A stretch of 64,000 bases of DNA from Streptomyces vietnamensis (GTDB taxonomy: Bacteria > Actinomycetota > Actinomycetes > Streptomycetales > Streptomycetaceae). Every line of letters starts with the position of its first letter. The stretch's first letter is position 1. This document shows, piece after piece, positions 17,622-27,215 of this stretch. Location: assembly GCF_000830005.1 (NCBI RefSeq), contig NZ_CP010407.1, positions 4,259,001 to 4,323,000 of the forward strand, written 5' to 3'. The position numbers were made by a program, and so were the translations under genes. Under the pieces are notes generated by a model that ran no database searches, was not told the DNA's origin, and worked only from the letters and a program-made list of their open reading frames with translations.

Positions 17622-18704
17622 CTAGCGCTCGACCTCACCCTTGATGAACTTCTCGACGTTGGCCAGGGCCTCGTCGTCGAAGTACTGGACCGGCGGGGAC
17701 TTCATGAAGTACGAGGACGCGGAGAGGATCGGGCCGCCGATGCCGCGGTCCTTGGCGATCTTCGCGGCGCGCAGGGCGTCGATGATGACACCCGCGGAGT
17801 TCGGGGAGTCCCACACCTCGAGCTTGTACTCCAGGTTCAGCGGGACGTCGCCGAAGGCGCGACCCTCCAGGCGCACGTACGCCCACTTGCGGTCGTCCAG
17901 CCAGGCCACGTAGTCCGACGGGCCGATGTGGACGTTCTTGTCGCCCAGCTCGCGGTCCGGGATCTGCGAGGTGACGGCCTGCGTCTTGGAGATCTTCTTG
18001 GACTCCAGACGCTCGCGCTCCAGCATGTTCTTGAAGTCCATGTTGCCGCCGACGTTGAGCTGCATCGTGCGCTCAAGACGGACACCGCGGTCCTCGAACA
18101 GCTTCGCCATCACACGGTGCGTGATGGTCGCGCCGACCTGCGACTTGATGTCGTCGCCGACGATCGGGACGCCCGCCTCGGTGAACTTGTCCGCCCACTC
18201 CTTGGTGCCGGCGATGAAGACCGGGAGGGCGTTGACGAAGGCGACCTTGGCGTCGATGGCGCACTGGGCGTAGAACTTCGCCGCTTCCTCGGAACCGACG
18301 GGCAGGTAGCAGACGAGGACGTCGACCTGGCGGTCCTTGAGGATCTGGACGACGTCGACGGGCTCCTCGGCGGACTCCTCGATGGTCTGGCGGTAGTACT
18401 TGCCGAGACCGTCGAGCGTGTGACCGCGCTGGACCGTGACGCCCTTGTTCGGGACGTCGCAGATCTTGATGGTGTTGTTCTCGCTGGCGCCGATGGCGTC
18501 GGAGAGGTCGAGGCCGACCTTCTTCGCGTCGACGTCGAAGGCGGCGACGAACTCGACGTCACGGACGTGGTAGTCGCCGAACTGGACGTGCATCAGGCCG
18601 GGCACCTTGGTCGCCGGGTCGGCGTCCTTGTAGTACTCGACGCCCTGCACCAGCGAGGCGGCGCAGTTGCCCACGCCGACGATGGCTACGCGAACCGAAC
18701 CCAT
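17622..18704 (-). CDS. ino1: Inositol-3-phosphate synthase
   Basis: NAD-dependent myo-inositol-1-phosphate synthase of 360 aa that converts glucose 6-phosphate to inositol 3-phosphate, the entry to phosphatidylinositol and mycothiol. The NAD-binding motif [16 protein letters not shown] lies at residues 6-21. Conserved later segments include [12 protein letters not shown] and [16 protein letters not shown]. Size fits the short actinobacterial form. It follows the PadR gene by 48 nt on the same strand, so it is probably co-transcribed with it and controlled through the palindrome upstream of that gene. Confidence 0.94.
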   Translation of the reverse strand: MGSVRVAIVGVGNCAASLVQGVEYYKDADPATKVPGLMHVQFGDYHVRDVEFVAAFDVDAKKVGLDLSDAIGASENNTIKICDVPNKGVTVQRGHTLDGLGKYYRQTIEESAEEPVDVVQILKDRQVDVLVCYLPVGSEEAAKFYAQCAIDAKVAFVNALPVFIAGTKEWADKFTEAGVPIVGDDIKSQVGATITHRVMAKLFEDRGVRLERTMQLNVGGNMDFKNMLERERLESKKISKTQAVTSQIPDRELGDKNVHIGPSDYVAWLDDRKWAYVRLEGRAFGDVPLNLEYKLEVWDSPNSAGVIIDALRAAKIAKDRGIGGPILSASSYFMKSPPVQYFDDEALANVEKFIKGEVER

Positions 18705-18752
18705 TCCGGTTGCTCCCTGTGTGATCGTGGAAGCCCTGCTGTGAGCAGGGCT

Positions 18753-19433
18753 TCACTTGATGGTGTCGTCGGACGGATCCGGCCGGGTACTGCCCCCGTG
18801 CCGGGGCAGGCCGCCCGTTTCTCCAGAATCGTTGTCGTGCGGAGCGGGGGCGTCGGAGCCGGATCGCTGATCCCGTCCTGCCCGCTCGCTCTCGATGAGC
18901 TCGTTCAGCCAGCGCACCTCGCGCTCCACGGACTCCATGCCGTGGCGCTGCAGCTCAAGCGTGTAGTCGTCCAGGCGCTCGCGGGTCCGGGCCAGGGAGG
19001 CGCGCATCTTCTCCAGGCGCTCCTCGAGCCGGCTGCGGCGGCCCTCGAGCACGCGCATCCGCACCTCGCGCTCGGTCTGCCCGAAGAAGGCGAAGCGCGC
19101 CGCGAAGTGCTCGTCCTCCCAGGCGTCCGGGCCGGTGTGGGAGAGGAGCTCCTCGAAGTGCTCCTTACCTGCCGGGGTCAACCGGTAGACGATCTTGGCC
19201 CGGCGTCCTGCGAGTGAAGCGGCGAGGGCCTCCTCGGGGGCGCTGCCCGGCTCCTCGATCAACCAGCCGTTGGCGACCAGCGTCTTGAGGCAGGGATACA
19301 GAGTCCCGTAGCTGAAGGCCCGGAAGACGCCCAGCGAGGTGTTGAGGCGCTTCCGCAGCTCGTACCCGTGCATGGGGGCCTCGCGCAGCAGGCCGAGGAC
19401 GGCGAACTCGAGGATGCCGGAGCGTCTGCTCAT
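18753..19433 (-). CDS. PadR-family transcriptional regulator
   Basis: PadR regulator of 226 aa. The winged helix is visible as ILEFAVLGLLREAPMHGYELRKRL and FRAFSYGTLYPCLKTLVANGWL. A long coiled-coil-like C-terminal part (VRMRVLEGRRSRLEERLEKM) serves dimerisation and a polar tail follows. The start ATG has a strong GGAGGAGG upstream. It stands directly before ino1 on the same strand, and a perfect 33-bp palindrome begins 37 bp upstream of its start, so autoregulation and control of ino1 are likely. The effector is unknown. Confidence 0.9.
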   Translation of the reverse strand: MSRRSGILEFAVLGLLREAPMHGYELRKRLNTSLGVFRAFSYGTLYPCLKTLVANGWLIEEPGSAPEEALAASLAGRRAKIVYRLTPAGKEHFEELLSHTGPDAWEDEHFAARFAFFGQTEREVRMRVLEGRRSRLEERLEKMRASLARTRERLDDYTLELQRHGMESVEREVRWLNELIESERAGRDQRSGSDAPAPHDNDSGETGGLPRHGGSTRPDPSDDTIK

Positions 19434-19469
19434 CCGTCGCCTCCTCCTCCGCTTTCGGGGCCCTTATGC

Positions 19470-19502
19470 CGTGCTGATGTATCGACTCGATACATCAGCA
19501 CG
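19470..19502. promoter_or_regulatory. Perfect 33-bp palindrome, likely PadR operator
   Basis: Two 16-bp perfect arms (19470-19485 and 19487-19502) flank a single C. The core contains ATGTATCGA and TCGATACAT, so ATGT and ACAT half-sites as in PadR boxes. It lies in the padR-ino1 promoter region. Confidence 0.8.
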
Positions 19503-19804
19503 ATAGAACGGCCTCCCTGTCTCGACAAGCGGGACCACCGTGACCGGCATCACATCGTCAATTCACAGCGATCGGCTTGCCCGATTTGGGGTGAAGTCCG
19601 GCTCTAGGCGGGTTTTGGCCGTGCGTAGTCTGTGCGGCATGCAGATCACCGGGAACCGAGCGATGCCCTGGGGCGTCAGTGCTGCGGGTGACCGGCTGCG
19701 GTACGGGGGGACCTCCGATGGGTTCCCGCCGTGCGCATTTCGGGGGGACCGGAACTCAACTGCCGCTTCCAGGCGTACGCGCCTGCCCGAGGAGTAGTCG
19801 TTCG

Positions 19805-22561
19805 ATGAGCGAGCATCGTCGCAAAATGCCGCCGCAGCAGCCGCCGACGGGCGGCCGCGCGGCGGCACGGCGCGCTGCCCAGCAGCCGATGGGCCGCAGG
19901 TCGGCCCCGGCCCATGACGTCGGTACGGGGGCCCCTTCGGCCTCGTACGGACCTCCCTCCTCCTACGGAGAGGAGCAGCGTCCTTACGGCGGTCGCGCGG
20001 AGGCCCGACGGGCCGCCCAGCGCGGCAGCCGCCGGCGGGGTGCCGATTCCGGTCCAGGTGGTCCCGGCGGTCCCGGTGGGGGACGGCGCGGTGGCGGTGG
20101 CGGCGGTCGCGGCGGTGGTCCGGGGCGGGGCTCCGGCGGCGGTCGCCCGCCGGGCAAGAAGCGGATCATCGACTACCCGCGCCACAACAAGTGGGGCTGG
20201 CGCCGCTGGCTGCCGTCGTGGAAGCTCGTGACGGGCACGTTCCTGTTCTTCGTGGCGAGCCTGATGGGCGCTGCCACGATCGCGTACTCGAAGGTCGAGA
20301 TCCCCGACTCGGCCAAGACGGCGACCTCGCAGAACAACATCTACTACTGGGCCAACGGGTCGCGCATGGTCGCGACGGGCAGTGGCACCAACCGCCAGAT
20401 CGTCCCCATCGAGCAGATCCCGCAGTCCATGCAGGACGCGGTGGTCTCGGCGGAGAACAAGACCTTCTGGACGGACTCCGGTGTCGACCCCATGGGTATC
20501 GCCCGCGCCGTGTGGAACATGGCCAAGGGCGGCGAGACCCAGGGTGGTTCGACCATCACCCAGCAGTACGTGAAGAACAACCGCCTCGACGACCAGTCGC
20601 AGACCGTCACACGGAAGGTGAAGGAACTCTTCATCGCCATGAAGGTCGGCAACGACGTCGACAAGCACGAGGTCATGGCCGGCTACCTGAACACCTCGTA
20701 CTACGGACGTGGTGCGTACGGCATTCAGGCGGCGGCCCGCGCCTACTTCAACACGGACGCCAAGAACCTCAACCCCAGCCAGTCGGCGCTGCTCGCCGCC
20801 GTGCTGAAGGGCGCGACCTACTTCGACCCCGCCGGCTACCCCGAGATCGACCCCGCGGCCACGCGCGAGGCGAACACCAAGCGGGCGACCGAGCGGTGGA
20901 AGTGGATCCTCGACGAGATGCAGAAGGACAATCATCTCTCGGCCGCGGAGCGGGCGAAGTACACGACCTTCCCCAAGACGCAGGGGCCGAAGAAGAGCGC
21001 CAACCTGGGCGGCCAGATCGGCTACCTGGTCTCCACCGCCAACGTGAACATGCAGAACCAGTTCGGCATCACCGAGCAGGATCTGGCACGCGGCGGCTAC
21101 GAGATCTACACCACCTTCGAGAAGCCGAAGGTGGACAAGATGGAAGCGACGATCAAGAAGGTCATCAAGGAGAACATCGACCCGAAGAAGCGCCCGAAGA
21201 CGGACACGAACGTCCAGTTCGGCGGCGCTTCCGTCGACACGGCGACCGGGAAGATCGTCGCTCTCTACGGCGGCTACGACGCCACCAAGCACTACCGGAG
21301 CAACGCCGACAGCACCGGTGCCCAGGTCGGATCGACGTTCAAGCCCTTCGTGCTCGCCGCCTCGATGAAGTACGGCGTCCGGGACCCGAAGGGCCCCTCG
21401 GACCAGGACGAGTCCGAGCGCACGATCCTGGACCCGGACAAGAGCCTCTACAACGGCAAGAACGACCTGACGATCCGCAAGTACAACGGGGACATCTGGC
21501 TCGACGACAACGGGAACGAGTGGAAGCAGAGCAACGACGAGAACGCCAGCTACGGCCCCATCTCCCTGCGCTACGCCATGATCAAGTCGGCCAACTCGCC
21601 GTATGTGCAGCTCGGCATGGACGTCGGCATCGACAAGGTGCGTGAGGCCGCCATGGCCGCCGGGCTCCGCGAGGAATCCCTGGTCAAGGCCAATGTGCCC
21701 TCCTTCTCCCTCGGTGTCTCCAGCCCGAGCGCGATCCGCATGGCCGGCGCGTACGCCACCTTCGCCAACCAGGGGGAGCAGAACGACCCCTACTCCGTCG
21801 AGAAGGTGAAGAAGGACGGCGTCGTCATCAACCAGCACAAGGCGAAGACCAACCAGGCCTTCAGCCCGGCCATCGCCAGCAACGTTACCGACGTGCTGCG
21901 GTCCGTCGTGGACGACCCCCGGGGTACCGGTACCAAGGCACGGATCCCGGGCCGGGCGGTCGCCGGCAAGACCGGTACGACCGACGACAACATGTCCGCC
22001 TGGTTCGTGGGCTACACGAAGCAGCTGGCGACCGCGATCGACATGTACCGCTTCGACGACGACGAGTCGAAGAAGGGCCGCGAGTTCCAGAAGATGTACG
22101 GCACGGGTAACCAGCCGAAGATCCACGGTTCGTCGTTCCCCTCGCGGATCTGGCAGGAGTACATGGCGGATGCCGTGAAGGACATGCCGGTCGAGGACTT
22201 CCCCGAGCCGGAGAAGCTGGAGGGCGCCAAGCCCGTCTTCGGTGGTGGCGCCGCGAGCCCCACGCCGAGCCCGACGGCCACGCCGACGCCCACCGAGTCG
22301 GCGACGCCGACGACGACTCCCCCGGCCACTCCGACGACGACGCCCCCGGCGACGCCGACCAAGTCGCCGAAGCCGGGCAAGACGACCTGTGACGTCCTGG
22401 ACTGGAACTGCAACAACAACGGCAAGCCGGGCGGCAACACCGGGCAGCCCACCACCACGCCGCCCACCACCACCGAGGCACCGACGCCGACCGACTCGCC
22501 GACGGACACCAGCTCGGGAGGCGGGAACGGTAAACCCGGGGGCGGGAACTGGGTCCCCTGA
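19805..22561 (+). CDS. Class A penicillin-binding protein
   Basis: Bifunctional peptidoglycan glycosyltransferase/transpeptidase of 918 aa. The N-terminal 110 residues are a cytoplasmic Gly/Arg-rich tail, followed by a membrane helix (LVTGTFLFFVASLMGAATIA). The GT51 domain shows SAENKTFWTDSGVD and QGGSTITQQYVKN. The transpeptidase domain has STFK (in GSTFKPF), the SxN motif in KSANSPY and KTGTTDDN. The C-terminus is a Pro/Thr-rich wall-spanning tail ending in Gly/Asn repeats. ATG 19805 has GAGGAG 10 nt upstream. It is divergent from padR-ino1. Which growth phase it serves cannot be read from sequence. Confidence 0.93.
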   Translation: MSEHRRKMPPQQPPTGGRAAARRAAQQPMGRRSAPAHDVGTGAPSASYGPPSSYGEEQRPYGGRAEARRAAQRGSRRRGADSGPGGPGGPGGGRRGGGGGGRGGGPGRGSGGGRPPGKKRIIDYPRHNKWGWRRWLPSWKLVTGTFLFFVASLMGAATIAYSKVEIPDSAKTATSQNNIYYWANGSRMVATGSGTNRQIVPIEQIPQSMQDAVVSAENKTFWTDSGVDPMGIARAVWNMAKGGETQGGSTITQQYVKNNRLDDQSQTVTRKVKELFIAMKVGNDVDKHEVMAGYLNTSYYGRGAYGIQAAARAYFNTDAKNLNPSQSALLAAVLKGATYFDPAGYPEIDPAATREANTKRATERWKWILDEMQKDNHLSAAERAKYTTFPKTQGPKKSANLGGQIGYLVSTANVNMQNQFGITEQDLARGGYEIYTTFEKPKVDKMEATIKKVIKENIDPKKRPKTDTNVQFGGASVDTATGKIVALYGGYDATKHYRSNADSTGAQVGSTFKPFVLAASMKYGVRDPKGPSDQDESERTILDPDKSLYNGKNDLTIRKYNGDIWLDDNGNEWKQSNDENASYGPISLRYAMIKSANSPYVQLGMDVGIDKVREAAMAAGLREESLVKANVPSFSLGVSSPSAIRMAGAYATFANQGEQNDPYSVEKVKKDGVVINQHKAKTNQAFSPAIASNVTDVLRSVVDDPRGTGTKARIPGRAVAGKTGTTDDNMSAWFVGYTKQLATAIDMYRFDDDESKKGREFQKMYGTGNQPKIHGSSFPSRIWQEYMADAVKDMPVEDFPEPEKLEGAKPVFGGGAASPTPSPTATPTPTESATPTTTPPATPTTTPPATPTKSPKPGKTTCDVLDWNCNNNGKPGGNTGQPTTTPPTTTEAPTPTDSPTDTSSGGGNGKPGGGNWVP

Positions 22562-22596
22562 TCCCGCCGCCGGGCACATCGCCGGGCACGTCCTGA

Positions 22597-22647
22597 GGGC
22601 CGCCGCGTCCGCCCCGTACCTTCCGTACGGAGCGGCCGCGGCGGCCC
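22597..22647 (+). terminator. Terminator after the PBP gene
   Basis: A 23-bp stem with two mismatches (22597-22619 with 22625-22647) and a 5-nt loop lies between the PBP and glycosyltransferase genes. Confidence 0.8.
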
Positions 22648-22685
22648 TCGCCGTTTTCCCGGGGACGTACGGCAGGATGTCCCCC

Positions 22686-24191
22686 ATGCCGAGCCTCCAG
22701 AAGTCGAGCGCACCGCAGGACCGCTCGCAGACGGTCATCCCCACCCACCGGGACAAGGTGGCGGCCGCGGGCAGCGAGCTGATCGGCGGCCCCTACGGCC
22801 GCCGGGCGGCGGCCGACACCGGGCAGCTGACGCCGGTGCGGGTGATCGCGCTCGTGGCCCTCGGCATGTACGCCCTCGGCATGGTGCAGAAACTGCCCTG
22901 CTACAACTGGGCCTGGTTCCGGGGCACGACCTCCCAGTACACCCACGCCTGCTACTCGGACATCCCGCACCTCTTCGTCGGGCGGGGCTTCGCGGACGGC
23001 CTGGTCCCGTACTTCGACCGGCTGGCCGGCGACATACCGTTCCTGGAGTACCCGGTCCTCACCGGTCTCTTCATGGAGGTCGCGGCCTGGCTGACGCCGG
23101 GCGGCGGCGACATGACGCAGCGGGAGCAGTGGTACTGGCTGGTCAACGCGGGCCTGCTGATGGTGTGCGCGGCCGTCCTCGCGGTCTGTGTGGCCCGGAC
23201 GCACCGCCTGCGCCCCTGGGACGGTCTCCTGGTCGCGCTCGCGCCCTCGGTCGCGCTCACCGCCACGATCAACTGGGACATACTGGCCGTCGCGCTGACC
23301 GCCGCCGCCGTCCTGATGTGGTCGCGGAGCCGGCCGCTGGCCTTCGGGATCCTGCTCGGCCTGGCCACCGCCGCCAAGTTCTACCCGATACTGCTCCTCT
23401 GCCCGCTGCTGCTGCTCTGCTGGCGTGCCGGGAAGTGGCGGGCGTACGGGACCGCGGTGCTCGGCGCGTGCGGCGCGTGGCTGGTCGTGAACCTGCCCGT
23501 GATGCTGCTCGCGCCGGAGGGGTGGAAGCAGTTCTACCTGTTCAGCCGGGACCGGAACGTCGACTTCGGCTCGATCTGGCTGCTCGTCAGCCAGCGGACG
23601 GGTGACGTGATCACGCCGGGCCGGGCCAATCTGTACGCGCTGCTGCTGATGGCGGCGGCGGTGGCCGGTCTCGCGTTCCTGGCGTTCACGGCGCCCCGCA
23701 GGCCGCGCTTCGTCCAGCTGGCCTTCCTGGTCGTCGCCGCGTTCGTGCTGACCAACAAGGTCTACTCGCCGCAGTACGTGCTGTGGCTGGTCCCGCTGGC
23801 CGCGCTCGCCCGTCCCCGCTGGCGCGACTTCCTGGTCTGGCAGGCCTGCGAGGTCGTGTACTTCGTCGGCGTCTGGATGTACCTGGCCTTCACCACCAGC
23901 GGCAACAAGCAGGGTCTTCCGGTGGACGGCTACCAGTTCGCGATCGTCCTGCACCTGCTCGGCACGCTGTACCTGTGCGCGATGGTCGTACGGGACATCC
24001 TGACGCCCGAGAAGGACCCGGTCCGGCAGGACGGCGCGGACGACCCCTCGGGCGGCGTCCTGGACGGCGCCGAGGACGTCGTCGTGGCGGGCAGGGCGGC
24101 CCATCCGGCCCGGCACGCCGCCCCGGCCGTGACGGAGGGGCAGCGGGTGCGCTGGGGCACCACCGACGACCCCTGGAGCGCCCCCGAGTAA
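22686..24191 (+). CDS. GT87-type polyprenyl-phosphate-dependent mannosyltransferase (DUF2029)
   Basis: Multi-pass membrane glycosyltransferase of about 501 aa, probably using polyprenyl-phosphate mannose on the outer face of the membrane to extend mannolipids. About ten hydrophobic segments are visible; the loop after the first carries YSDIPHLFVGRGFADGLVPYFD, and FLEYPVLTGLF follows, as in GT87/DUF2029 proteins. A conserved late motif NKVYSPQYVLWLVP is present. The start is ATG 22686, with AGGA 8 nt upstream; ATG 22677 is possible. The acceptor is unknown. The gene ends at a strong bidirectional terminator. Confidence 0.8.
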   Translation: MPSLQKSSAPQDRSQTVIPTHRDKVAAAGSELIGGPYGRRAAADTGQLTPVRVIALVALGMYALGMVQKLPCYNWAWFRGTTSQYTHACYSDIPHLFVGRGFADGLVPYFDRLAGDIPFLEYPVLTGLFMEVAAWLTPGGGDMTQREQWYWLVNAGLLMVCAAVLAVCVARTHRLRPWDGLLVALAPSVALTATINWDILAVALTAAAVLMWSRSRPLAFGILLGLATAAKFYPILLLCPLLLLCWRAGKWRAYGTAVLGACGAWLVVNLPVMLLAPEGWKQFYLFSRDRNVDFGSIWLLVSQRTGDVITPGRANLYALLLMAAAVAGLAFLAFTAPRRPRFVQLAFLVVAAFVLTNKVYSPQYVLWLVPLAALARPRWRDFLVWQACEVVYFVGVWMYLAFTTSGNKQGLPVDGYQFAIVLHLLGTLYLCAMVVRDILTPEKDPVRQDGADDPSGGVLDGAEDVVVAGRAAHPARHAAPAVTEGQRVRWGTTDDPWSAPE

Positions 24192-24208
24192 CCGGAAAGA
24201 GCACGTGA

Positions 24209-24260
24209 CCGAAAAGCACTCGCCCCGGGAGTCCTGCTCCCGGGGGCGAGTGCTTTTCGG
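24209..24260. terminator. Bidirectional terminator between GT87 and racemase-like genes
   Basis: A stem of about 23 bp with one bulged base (arms 24209-24231 and 24237-24260) lies between two convergent genes; it carries A and T runs at opposite ends (GAAAAG, CTTTTC). Confidence 0.85.
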
Positions 24261-24272
24261 CCTCGTGTCGGC

Positions 24273-25304
24273 TCAGCGCTCGACGAGCCGGTCGAACTGC
24301 GTCGTGGTGTGGCGCAGATGCGCCACGAGCTCGTCGCCCACCCGGGGCTCCTCGGCGTCGGCCGGCACGAACAGGATCGACACCTGCATGTGCGGCGGCT
24401 CGGCGAACCAGCGCTGCTTCCCGGCCCAGACGAAGGGCGAGAGGTTCCGGTTGACGGTGGCGAGGCCCGCCCGGGCGACGCCCTTGGCGCGCGGCATGAC
24501 GCCGTGCATCGCCTTCGGGGCCTCCAGGCCCACGCCGTGGGAGGTGCCGCCGGCGACGACGACCAGCCAGCCGTCCGACGCGGCCTTCTGCTGGCGGTAG
24601 CCGAACCGGTCGCCCTTGGCGACCCGGGTCACGTCGAGGACGGCGCCCCGGTACTCCGTGGCCTCGTGGTCGCCCAGCCACAGCCGGGTGCCGATCCGGG
24701 CGCGGAAGCGGGTCTGCGGGAACTGCTGCTGGAGCCGGGCCTGCTCCTCGGCCCGCAGGTGGCTCACGAACATGGTGTGCAGCGGCAGCCGGGCGTTCCG
24801 CAGCCGGTCCATCCAGGCGATGACCTCCTCGACCGCGTCGGTGCCGTCCGGGCGGTCCAGGGGCAGGTGGAGGGCGAAGCCCTCCAGGCGGACGTCCTCG
24901 ATGGCGGAGTGGAGCTGCTGGAGCTCCTCCTCGTGCACGCCGTGCCGCTTCATCGAGCTCATGCACTCGATCACGACCCGGGCGCCCACCAGGGCGCGGA
25001 CGCCGTCCACGGACGAGACGGAACGGATCACCCGGTCGGGCAGCGGAACCGGTTCCTCACCCCGGCGGAAGGGGGTGAGGACCAGCAGGTCGCCACCGAA
25101 CCAGTCCTTGATCTTCGCGGCTTCGTACGTGGTGCCCACGGCGAGCATGTCGGCGCCGAACCGGGCCGCCTCGTCCGCGAGGCGCTCGTGCCCGAAGCCG
25201 TAGCCGTTGCCCTTGCAGACCGGAATGAGACCGGGGAACTGGTCGATGACGGTCTTCTGGTGCGCCCGCCAGCGAGCGGTGTCGACGTAGAGGGAGAGCG
25301 CCAT
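24273..25304 (-). CDS. Alanine racemase-like PLP enzyme
   Basis: Fold-type III PLP enzyme of 343 aa related to alanine racemase. The PLP lysine lies in IPVCKGNGYGFG (Lys31). The rest follows the racemase barrel and beta-domain, with GTRLWLGDH near residue 211. It is about 30 residues shorter than standard Alr and diverges in the C-terminal catalytic-tyrosine region, so D-alanine production is not certain; another amino acid may be the substrate. It sits next to femX, 73 nt downstream on the same strand, which points to peptidoglycan precursor metabolism. Confidence 0.75.
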   Translation of the reverse strand: MALSLYVDTARWRAHQKTVIDQFPGLIPVCKGNGYGFGHERLADEAARFGADMLAVGTTYEAAKIKDWFGGDLLVLTPFRRGEEPVPLPDRVIRSVSSVDGVRALVGARVVIECMSSMKRHGVHEEELQQLHSAIEDVRLEGFALHLPLDRPDGTDAVEEVIAWMDRLRNARLPLHTMFVSHLRAEEQARLQQQFPQTRFRARIGTRLWLGDHEATEYRGAVLDVTRVAKGDRFGYRQQKAASDGWLVVVAGGTSHGVGLEAPKAMHGVMPRAKGVARAGLATVNRNLSPFVWAGKQRWFAEPPHMQVSILFVPADAEEPRVGDELVAHLRHTTTQFDRLVER

Positions 25305-25377
25305 GGCCGGCCCGGAACCTTTCTGATGGCAGCGGTGTGTCGGAGGTGTGTACGAGACTACGAAGCCTACGGAACGG

Positions 25378-26496
25378 TCAGCGGCGCGACATGTAGATGT
25401 CGAGCGCCTTGTGCAGCAGCTTGTTCAGTGGGAAGTCCCACTCGCCGACGTACTCGACGGCCTCGCCGCCCGTGCCCACCTTGAACTGGATGAGCCCGAA
25501 GAGGTGGTCGGTCTCGTCGAGCGAGTCCGAGATGCCCCGGAGGTCGTAGACGGTCGCACCCATGGCGTACGCGTCGCGCAGCATCCGCCACTGCATCGCG
25601 TTCGAGGGCCGGACCTCGCGGCCGATGTTGTCGGAGGCGCCGTAGGAGTACCAGACGTGCCCGCCGACGACGAGCATGGTCGCGGCGGAGAGGTTCACCC
25701 CGTTGTGGCGCGCGAAGTAGAGCCGCATGCGGTTGGGGTCCTCGTTGTTGAGGACGGTCCACATGCGCTGGAAGTACGAGAGCGGGCGCGGCCGGAAGTG
25801 GTCGCGGACGGCCGTGATCTCGTACAGCCGCTGCCACTCGGCCAGGTCCTCGTAACCGCCCTGGACGACCTCGACACCGGCCTTCTCGGCCTTCTTGATG
25901 TTGCGGCGCCACAGCTGGTTGAAGCCCTTGAGGACGTCGTCGAGCGAGCGGTTCGCCAGCGGGACCTGGAAGACGTAGCGGGGCTGCACGTCGCCGAAGC
26001 CGGCGCCGCCGTCCTCGCCCTGCTGCCAGCCCATCTTCCGCAGCCGGTCCGCGACCTCGAAGGCGCGCGGCTCGATGTGGGTGGCCTCGACGTCCTTGAG
26101 GCGCTTGACGTCCGGGTCCTGGATGCCGGCCTTGATGGCGGCCGAGTCCCAGCGGCGGATGACGACCGGCGGGCCCATCTTCACCGAGAAGGCGCCCTGG
26201 TGCTTGAGGTGCGCCAGCATCGGCTGCAGCCAGTCGTCGAGGTTGGGCGCGTACCAGTTGATGACCGGGCCCTCGGGCAGGTAGGCGAGGTAGCGCTTGA
26301 TCTTCGGGAGCTGGCGGTAGAGCACCAGGCCGGCGCCGACGAGCTCGCCGGACTTGTCGAACCAGCCGAGGTTCTCCGAGCGCCACTCGGTCTTCACGTC
26401 AGCCCACGCCGGGACCTGGCAGTGGCTCGCCGAGGGCTGGCTCTGGATGAATGCCAGATGCTGCTCACGGCTGATGGTCCTCAGGGTCAGGCTCAT
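25378..26496 (-). CDS. femX: FemX-type lipid II:glycine transferase (FemABX family)
   Basis: Peptidyltransferase of 372 aa with two GNAT-like folds and the helical arm of FemABX proteins. It is predicted to attach the bridging glycine to LL-diaminopimelate of lipid II from Gly-tRNA, as FemX does in Streptomyces. Conserved segments include YLPEGPVINWYAP, LWRRNIKKAEKAGVEV and VYDLRGISDSLDETDHLFGL. ATG 26496 is chosen because GAGGAGC lies upstream; the open frame continues to 27159 but crosses another gene. The ribosome-binding site lies inside one arm of a 14-bp inverted repeat. Confidence 0.9.
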   Translation of the reverse strand: MSLTLRTISREQHLAFIQSQPSASHCQVPAWADVKTEWRSENLGWFDKSGELVGAGLVLYRQLPKIKRYLAYLPEGPVINWYAPNLDDWLQPMLAHLKHQGAFSVKMGPPVVIRRWDSAAIKAGIQDPDVKRLKDVEATHIEPRAFEVADRLRKMGWQQGEDGGAGFGDVQPRYVFQVPLANRSLDDVLKGFNQLWRRNIKKAEKAGVEVVQGGYEDLAEWQRLYEITAVRDHFRPRPLSYFQRMWTVLNNEDPNRMRLYFARHNGVNLSAATMLVVGGHVWYSYGASDNIGREVRPSNAMQWRMLRDAYAMGATVYDLRGISDSLDETDHLFGLIQFKVGTGGEAVEYVGEWDFPLNKLLHKALDIYMSRR

Positions 26497-26498
26497 GC

Positions 26499-26581
26499 GG
26501 GGCGCTCCTCGGCAGGTGTGTCCCCATCGGTCAGGGGCTCCGGCTCTCGCGCCGAAGCCTACTGTGACCGAGGAGCGCCCC
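26499..26581 (-). promoter_or_regulatory. Inverted repeat covering the femX ribosome-binding site
   Basis: Perfect 14-bp arms (26499-26512 and 26568-26581) are separated by 55 nt. On the minus strand the proximal arm CCGAGGAGCGCCCC holds the femX Shine-Dalgarno sequence, so a transcript that starts upstream could mask it. A TAGGCT -10-like hexamer with TTCGGG 17 nt before it lies between the arms and the upstream gene. Confidence 0.5.
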
Positions 26582-26615
26582 GAATGGGTGTGTGTGCCCT
26601 GACGTGCCGCCGGCC

Positions 26616-26930
26616 TCAGCTGATGACGCCGCCGAAGAGGCCTCCGTGCGCCATGCCGAGGTAGAAGCCGACCGCCGAGGCTCCGAGTCCGAGGATCATC
26701 AGGAAGCGCTCGCGGGTCGTCACGGAGATGAACTGGCCGTAGGCCCCCGTCAGGATGCCGATCAGGCCTGACCACGAACTCAGCAGGTGCAGGTTGTAGA
26801 ACTGCGCGGTGGTGAACGAGACGATCCCCAGCACCAGTGTCACCACCATCAGGGTGTCCTGGAGCGGATGGGGTTTGCCGTCGGTCGCGAAGAGAGAGTG
26901 GCCGGGGTCGGGTCGCATTGCCTGTGCCAT
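26616..26930 (-). CDS. Small membrane protein
   Basis: Hypothetical protein of 104 aa with three hydrophobic segments ([18 protein letters not shown], a Gly-rich helix around [17 protein letters not shown], and [19 protein letters not shown]). A polar N-terminus ([14 protein letters not shown]) precedes them. ATG 26930 has an ideal AGGAGGT upstream. It lies upstream of femX on the same strand and is divergent from the rpsF operon. I know no function; similar small proteins sit here in other Streptomyces. Confidence 0.8.
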   Translation of the reverse strand: MAQAMRPDPGHSLFATDGKPHPLQDTLMVVTLVLGIVSFTTAQFYNLHLLSSWSGLIGILTGAYGQFISVTTRERFLMILGLGASAVGFYLGMAHGGLFGGVIS

Positions 26931-27168
26931 GGGGCACCTCCTGGCGTAGCTGCCGGAAGGCGGCGCATCGTAGCGCCGCCGACATCCGTTGTGTACAGAT
27001 TGCGTCCCCTCGCCGGAGAATTTCAACCGCAAGCGGATGTGCGGGTACTCTGTACAGCTGCGCCGGTGTCTGCCCAGGTCCCTCCGGGATTCCCGACAGC
27101 GCTCCTCGCTCGCCGAGGGGGACTGTCAGTGGTGGTGGATACCGTTGCTCACGCATCACGACCCTCCT

Positions 27169-27187
27169 GCCACGGAACGACCGTGGC
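27169..27187 (+). promoter_or_regulatory. Hairpin in the rpsF leader
   Basis: A perfect 7-bp stem (27169-27175 with 27181-27187) with loop AACGA stands 28 nt before the rpsF start. Leaders of rpsF-rpsR operons often bind S6:S18; the fit to that motif here is partial. The gap 26931-27215 shows no stronger signal. Confidence 0.3.
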
Positions 27188-27215
27188 CGCTGAGTCCAAA
27201 GGAGGTGGGTTCCAC

